Origin: an uncultured Acidimicrobiaceae bacterium
Lineage (GTDB): Bacteria > Actinomycetota > Acidimicrobiia > Acidimicrobiales > Microtrichaceae
DNA length: 27,179 nt
Assembly: GCA_937868025.1 (NCBI GenBank)
Contig: CALMLJ010000387.1
Location: 1-27,179, forward strand
Reading direction: 5' to 3'
Positions 8,265-16,500 of the stretch are shown piece after piece. Position 1 is the stretch's first letter. Each line of letters begins with the position of its first letter. The position numbers and the translations under genes were made by a program. Below the pieces are notes generated by a model. The model had not been told where the DNA came from and searched no databases. It was given only the letters and a program-made list of their open reading frames with translations.

Positions 8265-8292
8265 ACGGCGCCCACCGTACGGTGGGCGCCGT
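8265..8292 (+). terminator. Perfect 14-bp hairpin after the lipoprotein gene
   Basis: A perfect palindrome centred between 8278 and 8279, with arm GGCGCCCACCG and its complement, beginning 26 bases after the stop codon at 8238. It has essentially no loop sequence beyond TA and no T-tract, as is common for actinobacterial intrinsic terminators. It separates the lipoprotein gene from the flavin oxidoreductase gene. Confidence 0.65.
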
Positions 8293-8361
8293 TGCGCGTC
8301 TGGACGCCCCACCGGGCGTCGGCGAGGGAATCCGCCGACCTCGGTCGCTGTTGCATCGGCC

Positions 8362-9402
8362 GTGACTTCATCAGGATCTGACGTCGAGTTCGGCATCGAC
8401 ACGTTCGGCGGTATCACCAAGGGAGCCGACGGGCGCCCCCTCCACCATGCCGAGGTGATCCGCAACATCGTCGAGGAAGGCGTGCTGGCCGACGAGGTCG
8501 GTCTCGACTTCATCGGCATCGGGGAGCACCATCGGCGGGACTTCGCGGTCTCGAGCCCGGAGATGGTGCTTGCGGCGATCGCCACTCGGACCGAACGCAT
8601 TCGCCTCGGTTCGGCGGTGACGGTGTTGAGTTCCGATGATCCGGTGCGGGTGTTCGAGCGCTTCTCGACGCTCGATGCGGTGTCGAACGGTCGCGCCGAG
8701 GTCGTGGTGGGTCGGGGATCGTTCACCGAGTCGTTCCCGCTCTTCGGCCTCGACCTCGCTCGCTACGAGGAGTTGTTCGAGGATCGGCTCGGGTTGTTCG
8801 CGGAGATCGTCGAGGAGCGCCCGGTGACGTGGTCGGGTTCGACCAGGGCGTCGTTGACGTCGACGTCGATCTATCCGCCGACCGAGCGCGGGCTGACGGT
8901 GTGGGTCGGTGTCGGCGGCAGCCCTGAGTCGGTGGTCCGGGCCGCCCGCTTCCACTTCGGCCTGTTCCTGGCGATCATCGGCGGTGCACCCGAGCGGTTC
9001 CGGAGTTACGTCGACCTGTTCGAGCGGGCTCAGGACGAGTTCGGGGTCGAGCGTCGCCCGGTCGCCGTGCACTCGCCGGGCTTCGTCGGGGCGACCGATG
9101 ACGAGGCGTACGAAGCGGTGTTCGACGGCTGGGCCGAGATGCGTACCCGCATCGGTGCCGAGCGCGGCTGGCCGCCGCCGACAAGCGGAGACTTCGAGCG
9201 GGAGATCGAACACGGTTCGCTCTACGTCGGCTCTCCGGAAACGGTGGCGCGCAAGGTGGCTCGTACGATCACGGCCCTCGGTGTCGACCGGTTCGACCTG
9301 AAGTACGACAGTGGATCGTCGAGCCACGAGGCGATGCTGGGATCGATCGAGCTGTTCGGCCGCAAGGTCGTCCCCATGGTGAAGGACATCCTCTCGAGCT
9401 GA
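8362..9402 (+). CDS. LLM-class flavin-dependent oxidoreductase (luciferase-like)
   Basis: Predicted 346-residue flavin-dependent monooxygenase or dehydrogenase of the bacterial luciferase-like fold. Evidence: FGIDTFGG at the first strand, GLDFIGIGEHHRRDFAVSSP (about 48-66), the strand IRLGSAVTVLSSDDPVRVFERFSTLDAVSNGRAEVVVGRGS in its typical order, and GSPETVARKVARTITALGVDRFDL near the end. GEHH is common in the subgroup named for alkane-monooxygenase-like proteins. The start is GTG 8362, with no clear ribosome site. Whether FMN or F420 is used cannot be told; actinomycetes use both. It stands alone after a terminator and converges on the minus-strand operon ending at 9430. Confidence 0.88.
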   Translation: MTSSGSDVEFGIDTFGGITKGADGRPLHHAEVIRNIVEEGVLADEVGLDFIGIGEHHRRDFAVSSPEMVLAAIATRTERIRLGSAVTVLSSDDPVRVFERFSTLDAVSNGRAEVVVGRGSFTESFPLFGLDLARYEELFEDRLGLFAEIVEERPVTWSGSTRASLTSTSIYPPTERGLTVWVGVGGSPESVVRAARFHFGLFLAIIGGAPERFRSYVDLFERAQDEFGVERRPVAVHSPGFVGATDDEAYEAVFDGWAEMRTRIGAERGWPPPTSGDFEREIEHGSLYVGSPETVARKVARTITALGVDRFDLKYDSGSSSHEAMLGSIELFGRKVVPMVKDILSS

Positions 9403-9429
9403 CGGCCCGGTCGGAGCGGGCGAGAGTTT

Positions 9430-9956
9430 CTAGTGCAGTCGAAGATGCAATCGCTCGCGTGCTCCGCGGGTGAGGCGCACCATCGAGTGGTTCGCGAGGA
9501 CGTGGTCCGTGCCGTGTTCGCTCAGCTCGGCCTGCAGGCGATCAGCGACTTGTTCTGCCGTCTCGCGGGTCGCGAACAAGGCCCGCACCCGCCAGGTCCG
9601 GCTGCCCACGACGATTGCTACTGCGTATCCGTCATCAGACGTCGGCAATCTTGCGCCGGCCTCGTAGAACGCCCCCGGCAGGTTGTCGCGCGCCCACTCG
9701 TGGCAGCGGTCGCGCAGCACTGTGCGTTCGGCGGCGAACCGTTCCGCCCGCTGGTCAGTAGCCCGATCAGTACGTACCCCCGACTGATCGTCTCGACGCG
9801 ATCTGTGAGGTCGTCGCACACGCGGTCCAAGTCCCTCGCCGAGTCCTCGTCGAGCACGAACTGGACGATCAAGGCAGTCAGGCTCGGCGCAATCGAAGCA
9901 GACGACACGGGACCATGGGAGGGCTCCTCGGGCTCGGGGTGCCCTCCCATGGTCAT
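9430..9956 (-). pseudogene. Uncharacterised gene, third in the operon, broken by a one-base shift
   Basis: Two minus-strand frames together look like one gene of about 175 residues. The first part (ATG 9956) reads MTMGGHPEPEEP and continues through LIVQFVLDEDSARDLDRVCDD to ETISRG. From there the coding-like sequence moves to another frame: TDRATDQRAERFAAERTVL, ARDNLPGAFYEAG, DDGYAVAIVVGSRTWRVR, ending LHLRLH. Adding one G to the G5 run (plus-strand C5, 9777-9781) joins them. It is either a real mutation or a homopolymer sequencing error. The start is 11 bases after the stop of the upstream lipoprotein, so it is the last gene of a three-gene unit. Function unknown; it is predicted to have a helical first half and an alpha/beta second half. 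A fragment of a relative lies at 11676-11840. Confidence 0.6.
9562..9641. repeat. 80-bp direct repeat, copy 1
   Basis: Matches 11676-11755 at 76 of 80 positions by eye; bases 9587-9641 are identical to 11701-11755. It encodes, on the minus strand, the core DDGYAVAIVVGSRTWRVR of the broken gene. Confidence 0.85.
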
Positions 9957-9967
9957 GTTGTGCGCGC

Positions 9968-10648
9968 CTACGGCTGAACTGGTGATCCGAGTATCGACTC
10001 GTTGCCGGACTCGATCGCGGCCTCGATCATCGAATCGCACGACTTGGAGGAGCACCCTGCGACCAGGTCCGAGGTGGCCTTCTTCACCTCGGGAGATGCT
10101 GCAGCGTCGGCGGCGGTAGCGAACGTGTCGAGCCCAACTTGTCCGAGGCCTGGAGTGATGAATCCGTCAAGGTTTCCCTTGCCGTCGTAGACGGGCAGGA
10201 TGGACGCTGGGTACATCGCGGTGAGAACCGCATTGGTGTACCGAACATCGTCCATCGACGTCGCTGATGCTGCGAGTACGAATCGGTTCACGCCGGGATC
10301 GACAGCAGTGGCCCCGTCTGGCGGCGCCGGCGGCGCCGAGATCGCTGACAAGATCGCTCCGCAGTAACCCTCTGCGGGGAGCCACTTGGGCTTCACCGGG
10401 AGACGGAACGGACCGTCGCTGTCAAACCTCGCGGCGACCTCCGTCCAGTCCACGGGTGTGCCATCGCCCAAGGCATACTCGGAGCCGGAACAGGCCGAAA
10501 TCGGGTCCGCCGCTCGGGATGACATGTCATTCGCTGCTCCTCCGGCAGCTACGTCGACCCTCGCTTCTGAGCCGCATCCCGTAGTGACGGTTGCCACGCC
10601 AATGGCGACGACCGCGGCCAAGCGTCGCCAGTACCTCTGCGTCCTCAT
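9968..10648 (-). CDS. Small uncharacterised lipoprotein
   Basis: Predicted 226-residue secreted lipoprotein. ATG 10648 is preceded by a strong GGAGG eight bases away and gives a signal peptide (MRTQRYWRRL, hydrophobic stretch, TTGC lipobox at about residue 25). The mature part has five or six Cys residues, Pro/Ala-rich sequence (AISAPPAPPDGATAVDPG), and a C-terminal helical segment with a CSSKSCDSMIEAAI Cys pair. It overlaps the upstream lipoprotein gene by four bases (ATGA), so the two are almost certainly co-translated. The next gene starts 11 bases after its stop. No family recognised; the shared operon suggests the two lipoproteins act together at the cell surface. Confidence 0.75.
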   Translation of the reverse strand: MRTQRYWRRLAAVVAIGVATVTTGCGSEARVDVAAGGAANDMSSRAADPISACSGSEYALGDGTPVDWTEVAARFDSDGPFRLPVKPKWLPAEGYCGAILSAISAPPAPPDGATAVDPGVNRFVLAASATSMDDVRYTNAVLTAMYPASILPVYDGKGNLDGFITPGLGQVGLDTFATAADAAASPEVKKATSDLVAGCSSKSCDSMIEAAIESGNESILGSPVQP

Positions 10649-11160
10649 GATGCGACCTCCGTAACTGCCTGGTTCGTGAATTGGTTCGTTCCGTTTACTT
10701 TGACGACGTGTCCCGCGTTGGTCGCGAACAGGACGCCGGCCTGTGGGTCGCCGGAGAACGGGCCCCCGCCACAGACGCCGCCGTTGAACTGGTCGCCGCC
10801 CCACGTCTCGTTGAAGTCGAAAGTGATCGTGCCTGTGTTGTTGGCAACGGTCTTGGTGAGCGTGCAATTCGCCCAGATGCCGGGGTTGGCGATCCAGGCC
10901 TGGATCGTGACCGACACCTGAACGAAGGTGGCGAGCTGTAATTGGCTAGCGTAGTTGCAGGTATTCTGTGCCGAGTACCACGATGCCGCGCCCCCATCTA
11001 GTTTGGTCGTCCGGGTCTCGAGTGCGACGCCGTAGCACGCTCTCGTGTCGCCGAAAGCAGCGAACCATCCCTGTCGGTTCACACATGAGCTTGTCGCGAC
11101 GAGGATCGCAGTGATGGCAACTAACGCCGTCAGCCTGCGAACTCCGGTCGTCTTGTTCAT
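10645..11160 (-). CDS. Small uncharacterised lipoprotein, first gene of the operon
   Basis: Predicted 171-residue lipoprotein. ATG 11160 follows an AAAGGGG ribosome site. The signal peptide is MNKTTGVRRL plus a hydrophobic core, ending TSSC (Cys near residue 26). The mature protein is beta-rich, with WFAAFGDTRACYGVALE, SVTIQAWIANPGIWANC and a Gly/Asn-rich segment TWGGDQFNGGVCGGGP, and an even number of Cys. It has no recognised domain; it looks like a compact disulfide-bonded surface protein. The stop is inside the start of the following lipoprotein gene (ATGA overlap). Base composition is a little less GC-rich than the chromosomal genes to the left, in keeping with an accessory origin. Confidence 0.75.
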   Translation of the reverse strand: MNKTTGVRRLTALVAITAILVATSSCVNRQGWFAAFGDTRACYGVALETRTTKLDGGAASWYSAQNTCNYASQLQLATFVQVSVTIQAWIANPGIWANCTLTKTVANNTGTITFDFNETWGGDQFNGGVCGGGPFSGDPQAGVLFATNAGHVVKVNGTNQFTNQAVTEVAS

Positions 11161-11487
11161 AGATGCACCCCTTTCGGTTCGGTCGAAGCTGAAATGCTCC
11201 GGTTCCTCAACCGGAGTCCACCGAGGATGCCCAGGTCGATCAATTCGTACTTGCCTCGACGGTGAACGATGTGACAAAGACCAGGAGACGAATCCTCACT
11301 CGCGATAGTCAGGACAGCGCAATCCTGAGGCTTGCCAACTTGTCCGACCAGGGTCGTCTTAGCCGTCAGGGACCACCGTTCCGTCGGACTCAGGTACGAC
11401 GATGACGTCGTCGGGGAGTGTGGAGTTGACCCGGCTTTGTTGGACACCAGATTCTGGAGCGCATCGCTCTGGAGGAAGGAGGCCCCA
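11161..11487. other. Intergenic stretch with IS left-end candidate and a doubtful minus-strand ORF
   Basis: This holds the ribosome site and presumably the promoter of the lipoprotein operon. A minus-strand ORF (GTG 11447 to stop 11157) overlaps the lipoprotein start by an ATGA, which would fit an upstream operon gene, but its 96-residue product has no recognisable feature and its start falls in the presumed IS end. Bases around 11436-11448 (TTTGTTGGACACC) resemble ends of IS3-type elements. A purine-rich ribosome site, GGAGGAAGGAGG, at 11471-11482 belongs to the orfA remnant. Confidence 0.4.
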
Positions 11488-11675
11488 ATGGGTCGTCCAT
11501 CGAATTAACCCGAGGAATTCCGGCGTGAAGCGGTCGCACTGTTCCGCAGCTCGGACCGGTCTCGGGTCGAGGTAGCCCGATCGTTGGGCATCAGCGACGG
11601 ATCGCTGGCGTCATGGGTGAAAGCCGCCGACGAATCCGAAAATCCGGGCGCGTTGGACCCCACCGAACGCGCTGA
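11488..11675 (+). pseudogene. IS3-type transposase orfA remnant
   Basis: After a strong GGAGGAAGGAGG ribosome site, ATG 11488 reads MGRPSN then a TAA stop (11506-11508), and the same frame continues PEEFRREAVALFRSSDRSRV, EVARSLGISDGSLASWVK and ADESENPGALDPTERA. This is the N-terminal helix-turn-helix of IS3-family OrfA, where the usual sequence is KYPEEFRREAV; here the KY pair reads AAT TAA. The similarity stops sharply at about 11675, before the OrfA leucine zipper, where the 80-bp repeat begins. No orfB and no right end were seen. It is inactive and truncated at both function-defining ends. Confidence 0.8.
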
Positions 11676-11755
11676 CTCGCGGGTCGAGAACACGGTCCGT
11701 ACCCGCCAGGTCCGGCTGCCCACGACGATTGCTACTGCGTATCCGTCATCAGACG
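11676..11755. repeat. 80-bp direct repeat, copy 2
   Basis: Near-identical to 9562-9641 (four mismatches, all in the first 25 bases). Its left edge coincides with the end of the IS3 orfA remnant. Confidence 0.85.
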
Positions 11756-11840
11756 GTGACGAGAATCCAGTGAGTAGGTCTGCGAACAGGTCGCGGAAGC
11801 CATACGTCCGGTAGCCGATGTGATCCTGCGCCGTTGCCAT
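11676..11840 (-). pseudogene. 5' fragment of a paralogue of the broken gene at 9430-9956
   Basis: The minus-strand ATG 11840 begins MATAQDHIGYRTYGFRDLF and reaches DDGYAVAIVVGSRTWRVR, then FSTRESA, after which it runs into the antisense of the orfA remnant. The shared core is nearly identical to the 9430-9956 gene while the first 35 residues are clearly different. It was probably a second family member whose 3' half was removed when the insertion element arrived or decayed. It is unlikely to make a working product. Confidence 0.6.
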
Positions 11841-12036
11841 GCCGCTACACGATCTCCCCGAGTTGACCCGTGGCAGAGCGACATCCTGTCAGCCGCTGCC
11901 AGTGGGCCGGGCCCGCGATCGACTCACGAACCTGCGTGGTGGAGCGCCGTGGAGGAGTGAAACGCCGTCGCCGAAGACCTTGCGGCAAGGAGCGGCCTCG
12001 CAGACAATCACCATCCACCTGAGACAAGGACGAACG

Positions 12037-13209
12037 TTGAAGAACCGACGAACATGGGCCGCCCGCATCGCCGTCATCGCCTGCGCTGGGATCTTGACCA
12101 CGGCGTGTCAGCCCAGCGACGTCTACAACCTCCCGCGGGCACGGAGCGGCGCCAAATGCACGAGCCCCGGCTCGTTCGCCCGGGATACGACCAACGTGTT
12201 GCAGTGCAGCCCGAAGCGCCGCTGGGCGGTCAACATGCCCATCAGTCGGGCCGTCACGTTGATCGACGCGTACAACCGCTCCATCACTCCCACCGAGATC
12301 GTTCGGCTGGGCGCCCCGCAGATCGTGATCGCCGGATCGGGCGCCGCCGACGCAGTGGTGATCGTCAGGAACGCCGACGGCGGGCCGGTGAAGGACGCCG
12401 TCGTTCAGTTCACGCAATCGGGAACCACGTCACTCAACTGGGCCTCGCCCACCGAGACGCGCACCGGTGCTGACGGGAAGGCGTCCGTGACCTTCACACC
12501 CAGTACCTCGATCGGTGGCACCCGTGTAACGGCGACCGTCCAGGGCACCGGCCTGTCAACGATCTACTCGATCGACACCCGCGCCGCGGAGCCGGCGACA
12601 TTCACCATCACCGGGTCGACGCTCGTCACGATGAACCTCCGCTCGTCCGTGACTCTGAAGGCCCGACTCACCGACAGGTTCGGCAACCCGGTGTGGAACG
12701 AGCCGGTCGACGTCCTGACCGACTCCGAGGACTTCTCGTTCCAGCCGCTCACGTCCGGAACGCAGCCGGACCGGACCGATGGGTACGGCGAGTACTCCGG
12801 TGTCCTCTCCTCCTCAGCGGTTGCCGGGCAGTTCGGTGTTGCCTTCGTCGCGGGTCCCGATGACCGCGAGGTCGCCGCGACGTGGGACGTCGATGTGTTG
12901 CCAGGAGCGGCCTACTCCGTCCATCTGACGTCGTCGAGCCTCACCGCTCCGGTCAATACACCACTCCCCGGGCCGATCGTCGTGACCGTGTCCGACAGTG
13001 ACGGCAACCCAGTGTCGGGAATTCCGGTGACGCTCGACATCGCGACCGACACCAGCTCGGCCACCGGCAGCTTCGGCGCGACGAGTGGTGTCACCGATGC
13101 ACTCGGTCACGTGACCACCACGTTCACGTGCGGCGCCACCGCTGGCATCGCGTACGTCGGAGCTCACGCTGCAGGGATCAACGGCTACGGCCCGATCACC
13201 TGCACCTAG
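12037..13209 (+). CDS. Lipoprotein-like secreted protein with bacterial Ig-like (Big_1/invasin-type) domains
   Basis: Predicted 390-residue surface protein. The start is TTG 12037, chosen because AAGGA lies seven bases upstream and the product then opens with a signal peptide (LKNRRTWAARIAVIACAG, ending LTTAC, a slightly unusual lipobox). The frame is open to 11839 but that leader is not signal-like. Three Ig-like modules follow: about 90-185 (DGGPVKDAVVQFT, TGADGKASVTFTP), about 190-290 (LTDRFGNPVWNEPVDVLT, GYGEYSGVL), and about 295-390 (VSDSDGNPVSGIPVTLDI, DALGHVTTTFTCG). These repeat the invasin-type strand pattern D-x-x-GNPV. It sits 70 bp before the truncated regulator and RHS gene on the same strand. 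Possible adhesive or structural role; no direct evidence of partnership with the RHS protein. Confidence 0.8.
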   Translation: MKNRRTWAARIAVIACAGILTTACQPSDVYNLPRARSGAKCTSPGSFARDTTNVLQCSPKRRWAVNMPISRAVTLIDAYNRSITPTEIVRLGAPQIVIAGSGAADAVVIVRNADGGPVKDAVVQFTQSGTTSLNWASPTETRTGADGKASVTFTPSTSIGGTRVTATVQGTGLSTIYSIDTRAAEPATFTITGSTLVTMNLRSSVTLKARLTDRFGNPVWNEPVDVLTDSEDFSFQPLTSGTQPDRTDGYGEYSGVLSSSAVAGQFGVAFVAGPDDREVAATWDVDVLPGAAYSVHLTSSSLTAPVNTPLPGPIVVTVSDSDGNPVSGIPVTLDIATDTSSATGSFGATSGVTDALGHVTTTFTCGATAGIAYVGAHAAGINGYGPITCT

Positions 13210-13241
13210 TCGATTGGCCCCCCCGGGATGACGGCGGGCGG

Positions 13242-13267
13242 CCGATGGAAGCGTTACCTTCCATCGG
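13242..13267. promoter_or_regulatory. Perfect 10-bp inverted repeat, probable operator of the Xre gene
   Basis: Arm CCGATGGAAG (13242-13251), spacer CGTTAC, arm CTTCCATCGG (13258-13267), ending 12 bases before the ATG of the HipB-like gene. The location and the GGAAG-N6-CTTCC core suit autoregulation by a dimeric HTH antitoxin. It could also act as a terminator for the Ig-like lipoprotein gene, but no T-tract follows. Confidence 0.55.
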
Positions 13268-13279
13268 GTACATGAGCTC

Positions 13280-13537
13280 ATGAGAGCTGCGACAACCGAA
13301 GACCTCGGTGCGGCAGTTCGAGCCGAGCGAACACGACGAGGGATGACTCAAACCGAGCTTGCTTCGTTGTCGGGGACCACTCGCCAGTGGATCAGCGCGT
13401 TCGAGCGGGGGCGAACCCGAGTCGAGACACCCTCCTGGTCGGCGGGGTGTTGGTGGCCGACGTTGCTGCGCAGGATCGTGGGGCTGAGGCGAAGGCGAGG
13501 GTTCTTCCGAAGCCCCAAGCAGTGCCGAAGTCGATGA
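13280..13537 (+). pseudogene. Truncated Xre/HipB-like antitoxin regulator
   Basis: The first ~50 residues are a complete helix-turn-helix of the Xre family close to HipB: MRAATTEDLGAAVRAERTRR, then GMTQTELASLSGTTRQWIS and AFERGRTRVE. At the point where HipB-like proteins continue with a helix naming a second conserved block, the reading leaves family sequence (ETPSWSAGCWWP...) because DNA of the RHS gene begins, out of frame, at about 13425-13435. So an Xre gene has been cut and joined to the RHS gene. The HTH may still fold and bind, since the recognition helix is intact. No HipA kinase gene is present here. Confidence 0.7.
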
Positions 13538-16500
13538 AGGAGCTGGGTGCGTTGCCGACCCAGGACGCCCCGAGGAATGACGATTCGGTGCCGGGGTTGA
13601 TCGCACCGTCGGGTCCTGGGCGGTCCTCTGAGCCGTTGAACACCGCGCCACCGCGGGACCGGCTCGCGGAGGCAATTTCGAAGCAGCCGAAACCGAAGTT
13701 GGACGAGCCGCTGAAGGAGCGTCGCGAGCTTGCGTCGGCGCGTTCGGAGACGGGTCGGGTGTTCTTGTACCCCGACGGCACCCATGTGGTCGAGGTGAGC
13801 AACGATCGGCTCAACTTCAAAGACGCGTCGGGTACGTGGCAGAAGATCGACTCGAGCGTCGTCGTGTCGAAGGCGGACCCTGAGGTGTTGGCGAGCGCAG
13901 CGAATGACTTCTCGGTGACGTTTGCGCCGTTGTCGAAGGGTGGCGTGAAGGTCGTGGGCCCTGATGGCACGGAGCTGTCGTTCGTGCCTGATGTTGCGAA
14001 CGACGTCGCTCCGCGCCGCGCGGCTGAGGACAACCGGGTGGTGTATCCCGACGTGTGGCCCGGCGTCGACGTCGAGTACATCGTGCGCCCGTCCGGTGTC
14101 GAGGAAGTCTTGAACGTGAAGCGGAACCCTGGGCGTGGCTCGTTCCCGTTCATTGTTGGTGGGGCGGAGTTGCGACCGGCTGAAGGTGGCGGGTTCGACG
14201 CGGTGACGAAGGGTCAACCGTCCTCATTGTCGGTGGCACCGGTTGTCGTGACTGACAAGCGGGGCGTTGCGATCGAGGCGGGCAAGGCGGGAGGTTCCGC
14301 TGGTGTTGGTGCGGTGCCGGCGGATTCGGCTCGTCGAAATAGCGGGGTGGTCCGGGAGCGGTTTGCGAACCCGCGGCGGTTCGATGTTGGGGTTGACCCC
14401 GCTTGGTTGGCGTCGTTGCCCGCGAGTGAGTTCCCTGTCCGCATCGATCCAACGGTGCAGTCTGGTTCTACGGTCAACGTGCAGCGTCGGGTGAAGGCGA
14501 ACCCGGCGGCGAGTTGCGACGATGTTCCGGCGGCGTGCCAGGCTCAGGTCGGGACCTACCTCGGCGCGAAGGTCCGGTCATACGCTCGGTTCGATCTCTC
14601 CTACATCATGGGATGGCGAACACTGCTCGGTATCGATGTGGAATCGGCGTCGATCGAGTTGGAGGCCGACACGGCCGGGATGGCCTGGCCGCCGGCGTCG
14701 ACGTCGGTCACGGCGAAAGACAGCATGTGGCCTACGGGCGCCGGTGGGAAATACGCGTACGTCGACCTGGAGGACCCCGCCCACAACGACTTGGGCGATG
14801 TCGATATCGACCCGACCTCGAAGCGTGGATCGATCGACATCAGCGACTCGTTCGACGACTGGCAGGCGGCCCAGGATGCGATCCCGCACTCGTTCGATGT
14901 GCATGACATTGGCTTCGGTGGCAACGAGTCCGGGGTCTACTCGTGGATGAACCTGAAGCCGATGACGATCTCGGCGGTGTTCGAGAACCAGGCACCAGGG
15001 GCGGTCCTTTCGTGGAACGGCGGGTACCAGACGGCGGTCCCGCCGGAACTGCACGAGTTGAACACCATCAACACCAGCGTGCAGGCCACGGTCATCGATC
15101 TCGATGGCGACACGATGTCGGGGCACTACGAGATGTGCACCGTCAGCACCTACGTCGAGTCGAACGGGCAAGAGTGCGATGACGTAGTGTCGCCGACATA
15201 CACCGGGCTGACCAACGGGTCGGGAGTGCCGGCTTGGGCCCCACCGCTGCGCTGGCAGGACTACTACCTCGTGCGGTTCGTGGTCGATGACGGTGTGGAC
15301 GCTGCCGAGTCGGTGTTCGCCAAGTTCCGCTCGGAGATCCCGACGGTCAACCCGACGTGGCACACCGGTTCGGATCCCTACGGCGGTTTCGATGGTGGGG
15401 TGAACCTGGAGAACGGGTCGTACTTCACGTCGCAGACTGACGTGACGGTCGTCTCGGTGGGGCCCAAGTTGGAGAACACCCGGTCGTACAACTCGATGGA
15501 CACCCGGGTGGGCGCGTTCGGCAAGGGGTGGACGTCCGCCTATGAGATGTCGGTGGAATGGATGGCGGCGGCTCCGGGCGTGGCGGTGCTGCGGCCCGAT
15601 GGCCGTCGCGAGTTCTATGGCAAGAACCCCGACGGCTCCTACGGGGCGCCGCTGGGTTCGTCGGCGACAATGGTCGAGTCGGCCGGCCCGGCCTGGACGC
15701 TGACCGATCCGGACTCGACGGTGTACAGCTTCGACTCGACCGGTGTACTCACCGGCATCGTCGACGAGGCGGGCCGCGCGTTGCAGTTGACCTACACCTC
15801 CGGGCTCTTGTCGCAGGTGAAAGATGCCGTGTCGCAGCGCGCGCTGTCGTTCACATGGTCGACCCCTGCCGGTGCCACCCGGGCCCACGTGGCCTCGGTG
15901 TCCACCGACTCGGTCACTGGCGCCGGCGTCTCGACATGGACGTATGGGTACGCCGCCAACGACCTTCTCGCCGACGTGTGGGACCCGATCTACCCGGCCC
16001 CGTCGACGACGAAGACGCACTACGACTACGACGGGTCCGCCCGGCTTCAGGCGTGGAAGAACCCCCGCATCAAAGTCGAGGCCGCGTTGACCTACGACGG
16101 ATCGGGCCGCGTGGCGACCCGCGCCGACGGCCGCGGCGCCACGTTCACCTACTCATACGCCGTGCCGTCGCCGGTCGCCGGTGAGACGTCGCAGACCACC
16201 GTGTGGGATCCGCGTCGAACCGCGGCGGAACCGGTCGGCGGTGAGACCACGTGGGGTTTCGACCAGTTCCACCGTCTCGTCCGCCGAACCAACGAGGCCG
16301 GCAAGAACCGGTTGTGGTCCTACGACGCCAAGGGCTTCCTCGAGCAGCTGACGTTCGAGGACGGTTCCGCCGAGAAGTACACCAACGACGAGAAGGGCAA
16401 CACGACCGCCAAGACCGATCGCTGGGGCAAGACGACCTTCTACGAATTCGACGCCAACAACCGGGTAACGGTCGTTCGCGACGCCAGGTCCGCGAACAAG

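Noticed and set aside
11157..11447. Minus-strand ORF of 96 codons with an ATGA overlap to the lipoprotein gene
   Set aside because: The overlap is suggestive, but the start lies in the presumed IS end, there is no ribosome site and the product has no recognisable feature.
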